In this document: in pieces, positions 1 through 9,457 of the stretch | How the letters are laid out: each line of letters opens with the position of its first letter | Position numbering within the stretch: the first letter of the stretch is position 1 | NCBI GenBank assembly: GCA_964593895.1 | Contig: CAZQKL010000066.1 | Span: 1 to 11,698 of the forward strand | Direction of reading: 5' to 3' | Length of the DNA stretch: 11,698 nucleotides | Origin: CAZQKL01 sp964593895 [NCBI: uncultured bacterium] | GTDB lineage: Bacteria; DYJV01 | Position numbers and translations under genes: made by a program | The notes under the pieces: model-generated | Told to the model about the DNA's origin: nothing | Seen by the model: the letters and a program-made list of their open reading frames with translations, nothing else | Database searches by the model: none

Positions 1-45
1 TCTATCAATTATTGCTCTTGTAATTATTATCTCTTCTAATTTCAT
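1..45 (-). CDS. Probable Thi4-type thiazole synthase (5' end only)
   Basis: Only the first 15 codons lie in the window, giving MKLEEIIITRAIIDR; the reading frame runs off the left edge. The start is well supported: an ATG preceded by a full AGGAGG four bases upstream and placed 11 bases after the rpoC stop, so it is very likely co-transcribed with rpoC. The peptide resembles the N-terminus of the archaeal/bacterial Thi4 family (sulfide-dependent adenosine diphosphate thiazole synthase), which typically begins with a short charged segment, then an '(S/T)RAI(I/V)' helix just before the dinucleotide-binding GxGxxG fold. That enzyme makes the thiazole half of thiamine from NAD, glycine and sulfide. 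The diagnostic Rossmann motif lies outside the window, so the product is inferred from 15 residues only. It is clearly not rpsL, whose N-terminus (TINQLVRKGR-like) is different. Confidence 0.5.
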   Translation of the reverse strand, partial: MKLEEIIITRAIIDR

Positions 46-49
46 CTCT

Positions 50-55
50 CCTCCT
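50..55 (-). promoter_or_regulatory. Ribosome binding site of the gene after rpoC
   Basis: A perfect AGGAGG, read on the minus strand, sits in the 11-base gap between the rpoC stop and the next ATG, with four bases between it and the start codon. It is the main evidence that the open frame at the window edge is a real gene. Confidence 0.8.
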
Positions 56-56
56 G

Positions 57-3000
57 TTATGCCACTTCTTCATCTTCACCTTCAGCTTTTTTCTCATCTT
101 TTTTATCATATAAAACTTCAATATCAATTCTGTTGTATCTACGAACACCTGTTCCAACAGGAATTAATCTTCCCATTATTACATTTTCCTTTAATCCATA
201 CAATCTGTCAATTTTACCTTCAATTGCTGCTTGAGTTAATACCTTTGTTGTCTCCTGGAATGATGCAGCTGAAATAAAACTATCTGTATTTAACGCTGCT
301 TTTGTTATTCCAAGTAAAACTGGTTCAGCAGTTGCAGGTTTTCGTCCTTCAGCAATTGCTTTTTCATTCTCTCTTTCAAAATCTACTTTTTCTACATAAT
401 CACCTTTTAAAAATGGAGTTTCTCCTGGGTCAACAATAACAACTTTTCTTAACATCTGTCTAACGATTATTTCTATATGCTTATCATTAATGTTAACTCC
501 CTGTAATCTATAAACTTCCTGAATCTGGTTAACAAGATATTTAGCAAGTTCCTTGGGCCCTAATATCCTTAAAATATCATGTGGATTAACTGGTCCATCC
601 ATTAATGGTTCACCAGCTTTAACATATTCCCCTTCTCTCACTGTTACATGTTTACCTCTTGGAATTAAATACTCTTTAGGCTCACCAACTTCAGGAGTGA
701 TAATTACCTTTCTCTTCCCTTTTATCATTTTACCAAACGAAACCCTTCCTTCAATTTCTGAAACAATTGCATAATCTTTTGGTTTTCTCGCTTCAAAAAG
801 CTCCTCAACTCTTGGTAAACCTCCTGTAATATCTTTTGTTTTAGTTGTTTCTCTTGGAATTTTTGCAATAACTGTTCCAGGTGCTACTTCCTGACCTTCT
901 TCAACAGCAATAATTGCATTAATTGGTAAAATGTATCTTGCAAGGTTTTTACCATCAGGAAGCCTCTTTGTTTTTCCAGTTTCATCTTTAATTGAAATTC
1001 TTGGTCTTAAATTTGGATCTTTATATTCAATAACTTTTTTTGTTGCTTTCTTTGAAATTTCATCAACCTGTTCCTGAATTGTAACCCCTTCAATTAAATC
1101 ACCAAATTTAACTTTTCCACCAACTTCAGTTAAAATTGGAATTGTATATGGGTCCCATTCAGCTAAAATATTTCCTTTTTTAACTTTTTCTCCCTCTTTA
1201 AAGAAAAGTTTAGCTCCATATGGGACTGGATTTCTTTCAACTTCTCTTCCAATTTCATCCAAAATAATAACTTCTGCATGTCTATTCATCACAACCATCT
1301 GACCTTTATCATTCACAACATAACTTAAATTATTATATTTTATTGTTCCATCATTTCTCGCTTCAAGGAAACTCTGTTCAGCTGCTTTACTTGCGGTTCC
1401 ACCTATATGGAAAGTTCTCATTGTCAATTGTGTTCCTGGTTCTCCAATTGATTGAGCAGCAATAATTCCAACAGGTTCTCCAATTTCAACAAGTGTTCCT
1501 CTTGCTAAATCTCTTCCATAACAAAGAGCACATACCCCTCCTCTTGGAGCTTTACATGTTAATACACTTCTTATGTGAACTCTATTTACTCCTCTTTCAT
1601 CAATTAGTTTTGCAGCATCTTCATCAATTATCTGATTTGCTTTTACAAGCACTTCTCCCGTGTGAGGGTCTAAAATATCAAATAATGCAGTTCTCCCAAG
1701 AACTCTTGAACCAACTCTTTCAATTACTTCACCACCTTCAATTAATGGTTCAACTTCAATTCCATCAAGAGTTCCACAATCATACATAACAACAAATGAA
1801 TCTTGAGCAACATCAACCAATCTTCTTGTTAAATAACCAGCATTAGCAGTTTTCAATGCTGTATCAGCAAGCCCTTTTCTTGCTCCATGAGTTGAAATAA
1901 AGTATTGCAAAACATTAAGCCCTTCTCTGAAATTTGCAATAATTGGAGTTTCAATAATTTCTCCAGAAGGCTTTGCCATTAAACCTCTAATTCCAGCAAG
2001 CTGTTTAATCTGGTTTTCACTACCTCTTGCTCCAGAATCAGCCATTATAAATATTGAGTTAAAACTACTACCAATTTTCTTTTCCTTCCCATCTGGAGAT
2101 GTAAATTCCTGAACAGATAATTCTTTCATCATCTCTTTTGCTATTTTGTCAGATGCTTCAGTCCATGTATCAATAATTTTATTATACCTTTCACCATAAG
2201 TAATTATACCATCAAGATATTCCCTTTCTATCTCATCAACCTTTTTCAAAGTTTGTTCAATTATCTCCTCTTTTTTTGATGGAATTTTTAAATCATCAAC
2301 ACAAATTGAAATTCCTGCTCTTGTTGCATATTCAAATCCAAGGTCTTTTAGTTTATCAGCAAAAATTACAGTTTTTTTCTGACCAGCTTTTCTATATGCA
2401 ATGTCAATGAGATTTGTTAAAACTTTTTTTGTTAAAACTTTGTTAACTTCATCAAAAGGTATCTCTTTTGGAGTTATTTCATATACTAAAATCCTTCCCA
2501 TTACTGTATCATAAAGTTTATCTCCTATTTTCACCTTAATTTTAGCATTAACACTTACCTTACCAGTATCATAAGCTAATCTTGCTTCCTCAGGGGAACT
2601 AAAAATCATTCCCTCACCTTTTTGAAATTCCTTTGCTTTTGTAATATAATATAGTCCAAGGACAATATCTTGAGTTGGCACAATTATTGGTTTTCCATTT
2701 GCAGGAAGAAGTATATTATTTGTGCTCATCATTAAAGCTCTTGCTTCAATCTGAGCTTCATAAGAAAGTGGAACATGAACTGCCATCTGATCACCGTCAA
2801 AATCTGCATTATATGCGGTGCAAACAAGAGGATGAAGTCTTATAGCCTTACCTTCTGTTAAAACTGGTTCAAATGCTTGAATTCCAAGTCTATGTAAAGT
2901 TGGAGCTCTATTTAAAAGAATTGGATGCTCTTTTATTACCTCTTCCAAAGCATCCCACACTTCAGGTTTGCCCATTTCTACCATTTTTTTAGCAGTTTTT

Positions 3001-4181
3001 ATTGATGCTGCCTGACCTTTTTCAATTAATCTGTTAAAGATAAAAGGTTTAAAGAGCTCAAGAGCCATAACTTTTGGAAGACCACATTGATGAAGTCTAA
3101 GTTCTGGTCCTACAACAATAACACTTCTTCCTGAATAATCAACCCTTTTTCCTAACAAGTTCTGTCTAAATCTACCTTGTTTACCTTTTATTAAATCTGA
3201 CAATGATTTTAATGGCTTTTTATTAGAACCAATTATTGGTCTTTCTCTACGAGTATTATCAAAAAGAGCATCAACTGCTTCTTGGAGCATTCTTTTTTCG
3301 TTGTTAATAATAATTGTAGGAGCATTTAAAGTCAGAAGTTTTTTCAATCTATTGTTTCTATTAATAACTCTACGATAAAGGTCATTTAAATCTGCTGTTG
3401 CAAATCTACCACCTTCTAATGGGACAAGAGGTCTTAAATCTGGTGGAATTACAGGGATAACATCCAATATCATCCATTCAGGTTTGTTGCCAGAGTTTAA
3501 AAATCCTTCTACAACCTTTAATTTTGTTACAATTGCCTTCTGTTTAGCTTCTGATTTTGTGGTTTTAAGCTGTTCTCTTAATTTAAAACTCATCTCCTCA
3601 AGATTTAAATTCTGGAGCATCTCTCTTATTGCTCCAGCTCCCATCTCTGCTCTAAATTTTGGTCCATATTTATTTAAAGCTTCCTCATACTCTTCCTCTG
3701 ATAAAATTTGCCCATAGTGAAGATATGTTTCACCTGGGTCAAGAACAACATAGGAATCGTAATATAAAATTTTTTCAACCTCTTTCTGGGTCATTCCCAA
3801 TAATAAACCAATTCTACTTGGAGGACTTTTGAAAAACCATATATGTGCAACAGGGCATGCAAGTTCTATATGCCCCATTCTTACCCTTCTAACTTTTGAA
3901 GAAATTACCTCTACTCCACACTTTTCACAAACAATTCCCCTGTGTTTCATTCTCTTGTATTTACCACAATTACATTCATAATCTTTTACAGGTCCAAAAA
4001 TTCTTGCGCAAAAAAGTCCATCTCTTTCAGGTTTAAAGGTCCTGTAATTTATTGTTTCTGGTTTTTTAACTTCACCATGGCTCCAGCTTCTTATTTTTTC
4101 AGGGGAGGCAAGTCTAATTCTAACCGCTTTAAATCTTGATGGGTCTTTTGGTTTTTCAAATAAAGATAGTATGTCTTTCAA
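57..4181 (-). CDS. rpoC: DNA-directed RNA polymerase subunit beta'
   Basis: Largest subunit of the core RNA polymerase; it carries the catalytic magnesium site. The protein is 1374 residues, close to the E. coli length of 1407. Visible landmarks are the N-terminal zinc site C70, C72, C85, C88; the catalytic [12 protein letters not shown] motif at 458-469 with D460, D462 and D464; the bridge-helix region around 760-800; the second zinc site C802, C876, C884, C887; and the trigger-loop motif [10 protein letters not shown] at 919-928. After the trigger-loop motif comes a long insertion that aligns with E. coli SI3, before the [10 protein letters not shown] segment. The C-terminus has the usual [16 protein letters not shown] and [17 protein letters not shown] segments. 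The start codon is TTG, six bases after a strong AGGAGG; no in-frame ATG is available nearby and the N-terminus matches the family. rpoB ends 12 bases upstream, so the two are co-transcribed. Confidence 0.99.
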   Translation of the reverse strand: MKDILSLFEKPKDPSRFKAVRIRLASPEKIRSWSHGEVKKPETINYRTFKPERDGLFCARIFGPVKDYECNCGKYKRMKHRGIVCEKCGVEVISSKVRRVRMGHIELACPVAHIWFFKSPPSRIGLLLGMTQKEVEKILYYDSYVVLDPGETYLHYGQILSEEEYEEALNKYGPKFRAEMGAGAIREMLQNLNLEEMSFKLREQLKTTKSEAKQKAIVTKLKVVEGFLNSGNKPEWMILDVIPVIPPDLRPLVPLEGGRFATADLNDLYRRVINRNNRLKKLLTLNAPTIIINNEKRMLQEAVDALFDNTRRERPIIGSNKKPLKSLSDLIKGKQGRFRQNLLGKRVDYSGRSVIVVGPELRLHQCGLPKVMALELFKPFIFNRLIEKGQAASIKTAKKMVEMGKPEVWDALEEVIKEHPILLNRAPTLHRLGIQAFEPVLTEGKAIRLHPLVCTAYNADFDGDQMAVHVPLSYEAQIEARALMMSTNNILLPANGKPIIVPTQDIVLGLYYITKAKEFQKGEGMIFSSPEEARLAYDTGKVSVNAKIKVKIGDKLYDTVMGRILVYEITPKEIPFDEVNKVLTKKVLTNLIDIAYRKAGQKKTVIFADKLKDLGFEYATRAGISICVDDLKIPSKKEEIIEQTLKKVDEIEREYLDGIITYGERYNKIIDTWTEASDKIAKEMMKELSVQEFTSPDGKEKKIGSSFNSIFIMADSGARGSENQIKQLAGIRGLMAKPSGEIIETPIIANFREGLNVLQYFISTHGARKGLADTALKTANAGYLTRRLVDVAQDSFVVMYDCGTLDGIEVEPLIEGGEVIERVGSRVLGRTALFDILDPHTGEVLVKANQIIDEDAAKLIDERGVNRVHIRSVLTCKAPRGGVCALCYGRDLARGTLVEIGEPVGIIAAQSIGEPGTQLTMRTFHIGGTASKAAEQSFLEARNDGTIKYNNLSYVVNDKGQMVVMNRHAEVIILDEIGREVERNPVPYGAKLFFKEGEKVKKGNILAEWDPYTIPILTEVGGKVKFGDLIEGVTIQEQVDEISKKATKKVIEYKDPNLRPRISIKDETGKTKRLPDGKNLARYILPINAIIAVEEGQEVAPGTVIAKIPRETTKTKDITGGLPRVEELFEARKPKDYAIVSEIEGRVSFGKMIKGKRKVIITPEVGEPKEYLIPRGKHVTVREGEYVKAGEPLMDGPVNPHDILRILGPKELAKYLVNQIQEVYRLQGVNINDKHIEIIVRQMLRKVVIVDPGETPFLKGDYVEKVDFERENEKAIAEGRKPATAEPVLLGITKAALNTDSFISAASFQETTKVLTQAAIEGKIDRLYGLKENVIMGRLIPVGTGVRRYNRIDIEVLYDKKDEKKAEGEDEEVA

Positions 4182-4187
4182 TTTTTG

Positions 4188-4195
4188 CCTCCTTT
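4188..4195 (-). promoter_or_regulatory. Ribosome binding site deciding the TTG start of rpoC
   Basis: AAAGGAGG, read on the minus strand, overlaps the rpoB stop codon TAA and lies six bases (CAAAAA) before a TTG. The near-perfect Shine-Dalgarno match and spacing support TTG at 4181-4179 as the start. Stop and RBS overlap, which suggests translational coupling of beta and beta'. Confidence 0.85.
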
Positions 4196-7100
4196 ATTTG
4201 TTATTTTTATTTAATTCTTCTTCATCTTCAATTAACTCAATATCCAATGCAAGGCCTTTTAGTTCATTTATTAAAACATTAAACGATTCTGGAACTCCTG
4301 GGTCAAGAAAATTCTTTCCTTTAACAATAGCTTCATACATTCTATTTCTTCCTGTTAAATCATCTGATTTAACTGTTAAAAATTCTTGTAATGAGTATGC
4401 AGCACCATACGCTTCAAGTGCCCAAACTTCCATTTCTCCAAGTCTCTGTCCACCAAATTGAGCTTTTCCACCAAGTGGCTGTTGAGTAACGAGAGAGTAT
4501 GGTCCAATACTTCTTGCATGAATTTTATCATCAACAAGGTGATGAAGCTTTAACATATACATGTAACCTACTGTAACTGGGCTTTCAAATGGTTCACCTG
4601 TTCGTCCATCATAAAGAGTAATCTGACCAGTTTCAGGAAGTCCAGCCTTTTTCAAATAATGTTTAACTTCTTCTTCAGTAGCACCATCAAATACTGGTGA
4701 AGCAACAAATAAACCTTTTCCAAGCTCTCTTGCAAATTCTAATAAAGATTCATCATCAAGTGAATCAACATATTTTGAAACCTCTTCATCTTCATAAATT
4801 TCCTTTATCTTTTCCCTAATCTTTTCTGGAGAATAATTTTTCTTTACATATTCATCTATCTGACGGCCAATCTCTTTTAAAGCCCATCCAAGATGAGTTT
4901 CAAAAATTTGACCAACATTCATTCTTGAAGGAACACCAAGAGGGTCAAGAACTATATCAACTGGAGTTCCATCTGCAAGGTATGGCATATCCTCTTCTGG
5001 TAAAATTTTTGATACAACTCCTTTGTTTCCATGTCTTCCACTCATCTTATCGCCAACAGACAATCTTCTTTTAATTGCAAGATAAACTTTAACCATTTTA
5101 AATACACCTGGTGGAAGTTCATCACCACTTGTTAAATTTTCAAGCTTTCTCTGATATCTCTTTTCTATCTCTTTAATACGAGCATCATACAATTTTTTAA
5201 ATTTCTTTACTTCATGCTCTATCTCAGAATTACCAACATTTATTTTATCAAAAATTCCAGTTGGAATTTCATTTATTAATTCTTCTGTTAATTTCTCTCC
5301 TTTTTCAATAACCTTATCATTAAAAGAAAGTTTCTTCTTTAATACCTGTCCTTTCAAAAGTTTTTGCATTTTTTCATAAAATGCCTGTTTTGTGTAAAAA
5401 ATCTCATCTTTTTTAAATCTATCAAGCTTTTCCCTTTCTTTTATTATGTAATCCTTAATTGTTTCATCTTCCAATCCTTTACGAGAAAATATTTTTACAT
5501 CAATAACAGTTCCTTCAACTCCTGGAGGAACTCTTAAAGATGAATCTGTAACATCTTTTGCTTTTTCTCCAAATATTGCTCTTAATAATTTCTCTTCTGG
5601 AGTAAGTTGAGTTTCACTTTTTGGAGTAACTTTTCCTACAAGAATATCTCCAGATTTCACATAAGCTCCTATTCTTACAATTCCATGTTCATCAAGATTT
5701 TTTAATGCATCTTCACTAACATTTGGAATATCCCTTGTTATCTCCTCATCGCCTAATTTTGTATTTCTTGCAAGACATTCAAACTCCTCAATATGAACTG
5801 AAGTGTAAACATCATCCTTTAACAACCTTTCACTTACAAGAATTGAATCTTCAAAATTGTATCCTCCCCATGGCAAAAATGCTATTAAAACATTTTTACC
5901 AAGAGCGAGCTCACCTTTATCCATTGAAGGACCATCAGCAATAATTTGACCTGCTTTAACTTTATCTCCAACTTTAACTATTGGTATCTGGTCGTAAGAG
6001 GAATTTTGATTAGATTTTCTATTTTTCATAAGATAATAAATATCAACACTGTTTAAGTCTTGTGAATTATCAGCTTTAACAATAATTCTAAAACTATCAA
6101 CTTTTACTACTGTTCCATCTCTTTTAGCTACAACCGCAAGCTCTGAATCTTTTGCAACCTTTTTTTCCATTCCAGTTCCAACAAGAGGCGCTTCTCTTAT
6201 AAGAAGTGGAACTGCCTGACGTTGCATGTTTGAACCCATTAATGCTCTGTTAGCATCATCATGCTCTAAAAATGGAATTAATGATGAAGCAACTGAAACA
6301 ACCTGATTTGGAGAAACGTCCATTAAATCAACTTCTTCTTTTCTTACAAATTTGAAATCTCCATCTTTTCTTGCAAGAACATACGGATTTAAAAAGTTTC
6401 CTTCCTCATCTATTGGAGCATTTGCCTGAGCAATAACAAGACCTTTTTCTTCAAATGCTGTTAAATATACAATTTCCTTTGTAGCTTTTCCATTCACAAC
6501 TTTTCTATATGGAGTTTCAAGAAACCCAAATTCATTTACTCTTGCATAAGTTGTAATTGATGAAATAAGACCAATATTTGGTCCTTCTGGAGTTTCAATT
6601 GGACAAATTCTTCCATAATGAGAAGCATGCACATCTCTAACTTCAAAACCTGCTCTCTCTCTTGAGAGACCTCCAGGTCCAAGAGCACTCAATCTCCTTT
6701 TATGAGTAATTTCTGAAAGTGGATTTGTCTGGTCCATAAACTGTGATAATTGGCTTGTTGAAAAAAAGTCATGCAAAACACTCATAACATGTCTATGATT
6801 GATAATGTCATGAGGCATCAATGAATCTATATCTTTAAGACTTAATTTCTCTTTAATTGTCCTTTCCATCCTCACAAGGCCAAGTCTAAATTGATTTTCA
6901 ACAAGCTCTCCAACTGTCCTCACTCTTCTATTTCCAAGATGGTCTATATCATCAACTTCATATCCTGGAGTTCCATTTTTTATTTCAATTAAATATTTTG
7001 CAACAGATAAAATATCATCTGGCTCAAGAGTAACTTTATCTAAAGGTTTATTCTGCCCTAATTTATGGTTCATTTTAAGTCTTCCAATTCTTGAAAGACT

Positions 7101-8330
7101 GTATCTTTCCTCGTCAAAAAATAAGCTATTAAATAAATTTTCTGCAGCTTCAACTGTTGGAGGCTCACCTGGTCTTAATCTTTTAAAAATTGTTATTAAC
7201 GCTGCTTCTCTTTCTATTTGAGTAATATCTTTTTCAGGATGTTCCTTATGATGTTCTTTTGCAATATCTAAAATTTTATCTAAAATTAATGTATTCCTAA
7301 TTATTGGTAGAGTTGTAAGTTCATCTATAAATAAAACCTCAATCTTTTTTATCCCTGCTTCTCTTATTTGCTCTAATTTTTTCTCTGTAATTACTTCATT
7401 ACATTCAACTATAACTTCTCCAGTTTTTTCATCAATAATATCGTGAGCTGAAACTTTTCCGATTAAATGCTCTTCACTTGCAATTAATCTCTCTATTCCA
7501 GCTGATTTTAACCTTTTAATGGTGTTTCTTTTTATTTTTCTATTTTTCGCAACAATAACTTCGCCATTTTTATCTTTAACATCTTCTATAAGTTTAAAAT
7601 TTAAAAGAGTCCTCTCTTTTGAATAATTTAAAATTTTGTAGATTTTATCACCTTCTAAAACATACTCTTCAGTTTCATAAAAATAATTTAAAATTTCTTC
7701 AGTTGAATATCCAAGAGCTCTAAAAAGCACAGTTGCAGGTAATCTTTTTCTCTTATCAATTTTTACATGAAGATGATTTTTTGAATCAAATTCAAAATCA
7801 AGCCAGCTTCCCCTATAAGGTATTATTCTTGCCACATAATCTTTTTTATCAAGTATGAAAAATACTCCTGGAGATCTGTGTAACTGAGATACTATAACTC
7901 TTTCAACACCATTAATAATAAAAGTAGCATTTGGAGTCATTAAAGGTATTTCACCAAAGTAAATTTCCTGCTCTTTAATATCTTTAATTGGTTTTGGGTC
8001 AGTATCAACCTCAACATCCCAAGATATAAGTCTAACAAGAATTCTTAACGGTGCGGTATAGCTTAATTTCTTTAAAATGCACTCCTCAATATCATACTTT
8101 GGTTCACCAATTGTATAATGCACGAAATCCAGTTGACTTGTTCCATAATAATCTTTAATTGGAAAAACTGAGGTAAAAGCAGCTTGCAATCCAATATTTT
8201 CCCTCTCTTCTGGGTCAACATCCTTTTGTAAAAATCTTTCATAAGATTTTTTCTGAATTTCGTAAAGATAAGGACTTTCAAGGATTTTTGGTAATTTTGA
8301 AAAGCTCTTTCTAATTCTTTTTGCACCCAT
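4194..8330 (-). CDS. rpoB: DNA-directed RNA polymerase subunit beta
   Basis: Second-largest subunit of core RNA polymerase; with beta' it forms the active-site cleft and the rifampicin pocket. The protein is 1378 residues (E. coli 1342). An SI1-like lobe insertion lies around 240-370 and an SI2-like, lysine/glutamate-rich insertion around 952-1062. The rifampicin cluster at 526-549 is of the sensitive type: L528, Q530, D533, H543, R546 and S548 match E. coli L511, Q513, D516, H526, R529 and S531, and T535 replaces the E. coli N518. The motif [12 protein letters not shown] follows at 578-589. Active-site lysines K1087 and K1095 lie in [18 protein letters not shown]. The C-terminal [14 protein letters not shown] and [15 protein letters not shown] motifs, which contact beta', are intact. 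The ATG start has only a modest AAGGG ribosome binding site. It is separated from rplL by a structured 131-base gap. Confidence 0.99.
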   Translation of the reverse strand: MGAKRIRKSFSKLPKILESPYLYEIQKKSYERFLQKDVDPEERENIGLQAAFTSVFPIKDYYGTSQLDFVHYTIGEPKYDIEECILKKLSYTAPLRILVRLISWDVEVDTDPKPIKDIKEQEIYFGEIPLMTPNATFIINGVERVIVSQLHRSPGVFFILDKKDYVARIIPYRGSWLDFEFDSKNHLHVKIDKRKRLPATVLFRALGYSTEEILNYFYETEEYVLEGDKIYKILNYSKERTLLNFKLIEDVKDKNGEVIVAKNRKIKRNTIKRLKSAGIERLIASEEHLIGKVSAHDIIDEKTGEVIVECNEVITEKKLEQIREAGIKKIEVLFIDELTTLPIIRNTLILDKILDIAKEHHKEHPEKDITQIEREAALITIFKRLRPGEPPTVEAAENLFNSLFFDEERYSLSRIGRLKMNHKLGQNKPLDKVTLEPDDILSVAKYLIEIKNGTPGYEVDDIDHLGNRRVRTVGELVENQFRLGLVRMERTIKEKLSLKDIDSLMPHDIINHRHVMSVLHDFFSTSQLSQFMDQTNPLSEITHKRRLSALGPGGLSRERAGFEVRDVHASHYGRICPIETPEGPNIGLISSITTYARVNEFGFLETPYRKVVNGKATKEIVYLTAFEEKGLVIAQANAPIDEEGNFLNPYVLARKDGDFKFVRKEEVDLMDVSPNQVVSVASSLIPFLEHDDANRALMGSNMQRQAVPLLIREAPLVGTGMEKKVAKDSELAVVAKRDGTVVKVDSFRIIVKADNSQDLNSVDIYYLMKNRKSNQNSSYDQIPIVKVGDKVKAGQIIADGPSMDKGELALGKNVLIAFLPWGGYNFEDSILVSERLLKDDVYTSVHIEEFECLARNTKLGDEEITRDIPNVSEDALKNLDEHGIVRIGAYVKSGDILVGKVTPKSETQLTPEEKLLRAIFGEKAKDVTDSSLRVPPGVEGTVIDVKIFSRKGLEDETIKDYIIKEREKLDRFKKDEIFYTKQAFYEKMQKLLKGQVLKKKLSFNDKVIEKGEKLTEELINEIPTGIFDKINVGNSEIEHEVKKFKKLYDARIKEIEKRYQRKLENLTSGDELPPGVFKMVKVYLAIKRRLSVGDKMSGRHGNKGVVSKILPEEDMPYLADGTPVDIVLDPLGVPSRMNVGQIFETHLGWALKEIGRQIDEYVKKNYSPEKIREKIKEIYEDEEVSKYVDSLDDESLLEFARELGKGLFVASPVFDGATEEEVKHYLKKAGLPETGQITLYDGRTGEPFESPVTVGYMYMLKLHHLVDDKIHARSIGPYSLVTQQPLGGKAQFGGQRLGEMEVWALEAYGAAYSLQEFLTVKSDDLTGRNRMYEAIVKGKNFLDPGVPESFNVLINELKGLALDIELIEDEEELNKNNK

Positions 8331-8334
8331 GGTT

Positions 8335-8361
8335 ATCCCTTTTTGGTTTTTTTGAAAGGAT
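8335..8361 (-). promoter_or_regulatory. Possible hairpin masking the rpoB ribosome binding site
   Basis: On the minus strand AUCCUUU (8361-8355) can pair with AAAGGGAU (8342-8335), giving about seven pairs including one G-U around a loop of about 12 bases. The 3' arm contains the AAGGG that is the only Shine-Dalgarno candidate for rpoB, four bases before the ATG. If formed, it would lower or regulate rpoB translation. The pairing is visible in the sequence; function is inference. Confidence 0.3.
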
Positions 8362-8379
8362 TACTTTATTGAAAATAAA

Positions 8380-8413
8380 AAATAAAGAAAAGGGAGACAT
8401 AAATCTCCCTTTT
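8380..8413 (-). terminator. Attenuator-like hairpin between rplL and rpoB
   Basis: The minus strand reads AAAAGGGAGA (8413-8404), a six-base loop TTTATG, then the perfect complement TCTCCCTTTT (8397-8388), followed by a U-rich run CTTTATTTTTTATTTT. This is a 10-bp, rho-independent-type hairpin. As it lies inside an operon, 49 bases after the rplL stop, partial termination is more likely than a full stop. A partial terminator at this position in E. coli keeps L7/L12 output well above beta/beta'. The arms are flanked by A and T runs on both sides, so it could also act on plus-strand transcripts. Confidence 0.75.
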
Positions 8414-8461
8414 TATTTTTAAACATAAGCATAATTTTGAGCTAAAATTTTAATTTTAAAA

Positions 8462-8851
8462 TTATTTAATTTCAGCAGAACCGCCTGCTTCTTCAATTTT
8501 TTTCTTAATTTCTTCTGCTTCTTCTTTTGACACTCCTTCTTTAATTGGTTTTGGCGCACCTTCAACAAGTTCTTTTGCTTCTTTTAATCCAAGACCAGTT
8601 ATCTCTCTAACAGCTTTAATAACCTGAATCTTTTTATCTCCAAATCCAGTTAAAATAACATCAAATTCTGTCTTTTCTTCTTTTGCCTCTGCTTCAGCCC
8701 CTGGTGCAGTGCCTGGAGCTGCTGCAACCGCTACTGGAGCAGCTGCTGAAACACCAAATTTTTCTTCAAGTTCTTTAACAAATTCTGAAAGCTCTAAAAC
8801 TGTCATATTTTCAATAAATTTAATTACATCCTCTTTTGTTATATTTGACAT
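8462..8851 (-). CDS. rplL: 50S ribosomal protein L7/L12
   Basis: Multicopy stalk protein that recruits and stimulates translational GTPases such as EF-Tu, EF-G and IF2. The 129-residue product has all three expected parts: an N-terminal dimerisation helix region (about 1-33, which binds L10), an alanine/proline/glycine-rich flexible hinge (about 34-58), and the globular C-terminal domain (about 59-129) with the [19 protein letters not shown] segment at 79-97 that contacts the GTPases. It starts three bases after the rplJ stop. Its Shine-Dalgarno GGAGG lies inside the last codons of rplJ, so the two are translationally coupled. The stop codon is followed by an AT-only stretch and the attenuator-like hairpin. 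Confidence 0.98.
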   Translation of the reverse strand: MSNITKEDVIKFIENMTVLELSEFVKELEEKFGVSAAAPVAVAAAPGTAPGAEAEAKEEKTEFDVILTGFGDKKIQVIKAVREITGLGLKEAKELVEGAPKPIKEGVSKEEAEEIKKKIEEAGGSAEIK

Positions 8852-8854
8852 CTC

Positions 8855-9376
8855 TTAATTACCTCCTTTTTTTTCTTGAATGGCTTTTAATACATATAAG
8901 AAATTCCTTGGAACTCCAGATAGAACCGTAACAAGCCCTCTTATTGGTCCAAGTAAAACTGACAATAATTGAGCATACAACACATCTCGTGGTGGAAGCT
9001 TTGCAAGAACTTTTAGATCCTCTTCATTAATCAATTTACCTTCTACAACACCAGCTTTAAACTTAAAAGCTTCAAATTCCTTTAATGCATCATTTAAAAC
9101 TTTACTTGCTTCAACTACATCACCATAAACAAATACAGCCCCATTTGTTCCAACAAGGAAATCATTAAAAAGTTCATATTCAGTATCTTTAATGGCAATT
9201 TTAAATAAAGTGTTTTTAACAACTTTGTAACGAGAATTAACCTCTTCCAATTTTCTTCTAATTGAATTTAGCTCTTCAACTTTCAATCCTTTGTAGTCAG
9301 TAAGAAAAACACAATTAACATCCTTTAATAAATTTTTTAAGTTTTCAACCTCTCTTATGTTTTTTTCTGATGGCAA
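8855..9376 (-). CDS. rplJ: 50S ribosomal protein L10
   Basis: Base of the ribosomal stalk: it binds 23S rRNA next to L11 and holds L7/L12 dimers on its C-terminal helix. The 173-residue product is normal in length and shows the RNA-binding region with DYKGLKVEELNSIRRKL at 27-43 and VVKNTL at 52-57, a GTNGAVFVYGD strand segment at 76-86, and a C-terminal amphipathic helix (about 135-170) for L12 binding. The start codon is TTG. It is fixed by a strong GGAGGTGA just upstream, by the in-frame TAA immediately before it, and by the family-typical N-terminus. The upstream gap holds an L10 leader, so the gene is probably autoregulated by the L10-L12 complex together with rplL. Confidence 0.98.
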   Translation of the reverse strand: MPSEKNIREVENLKNLLKDVNCVFLTDYKGLKVEELNSIRRKLEEVNSRYKVVKNTLFKIAIKDTEYELFNDFLVGTNGAVFVYGDVVEASKVLNDALKEFEAFKFKAGVVEGKLINEEDLKVLAKLPPRDVLYAQLLSVLLGPIRGLVTVLSGVPRNFLYVLKAIQEKKGGN

Positions 9377-9380
9377 TTAT

Positions 9381-9390
9381 TCACCTCCCT
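9381..9390 (-). promoter_or_regulatory. Ribosome binding site deciding the TTG start of rplJ
   Basis: AGGGAGGTGA, read on the minus strand, is an extended match to the 16S anti-Shine-Dalgarno; the GGAGG core lies seven bases before the TTG. The triplet before TTG is a stop (TAA), so no longer in-frame start is possible. Confidence 0.85.
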
Positions 9391-9406
9391 TACTTTTAAT
9401 AATTTT

Positions 9407-9455
9407 CTGTCTACAACAGGCAAATTTAAGCCATATGGCACCTGTTGTCTACGAC
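9407..9455 (-). ncRNA. Ribosomal protein L10 leader (autoregulatory 5' element)
   Basis: The 81-base rplA-rplJ gap contains the hallmark of the L10 leader family. On the minus strand ACAACAGG (9448-9441) and CCUGUUGU (9420-9413) form a perfect 8-bp stem. Inside it are a small GCC-AUAU-GGC hairpin (9439-9430) and an unpaired UUAAAUUUG segment, in the typical 'GGUGCC...GGCUUAA...CCUG' order. The sequence GUAGACA occurs on both sides of the stem. In bacteria where this has been studied, the L10(L12) complex binds this kink-turn-like structure and represses translation of rplJ-rplL when the proteins exceed rRNA. Structure and position are seen in the sequence; the autoregulatory role is inferred from the family. 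Confidence 0.85.
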
Positions 9456-9457
9456 AA

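Noticed and set aside
59-277. Plus-strand open frame opposite the rpoC 3' end
   Set aside because: Leucine/histidine/glutamine-rich low-complexity translation, wholly antisense to the conserved rpoC; it arises from the AT-rich complementary frame.
1493-1789. Plus-strand open frame of 98 codons opposite rpoC
   Set aside because: Composition is almost all Leu, His, Gln and Phe, with no recognisable domain, and it is fully antisense to the zinc-site region of rpoC.
8072-8326. Second minus-strand frame inside the 5' part of rpoB
   Set aside because: It overlaps the conserved RpoB N-terminus in another frame and has no RBS or family resemblance; it is a shadow of rpoB.
8443-8464. AT-only inverted repeat at the rplL stop (TAAAATTTTAATTTTAAAAT)
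   Set aside because: Such palindromes arise by chance in AT-rich spacers; the stem would have no G-C pairs and no U-tract context distinct from the true hairpin 30 bases downstream.
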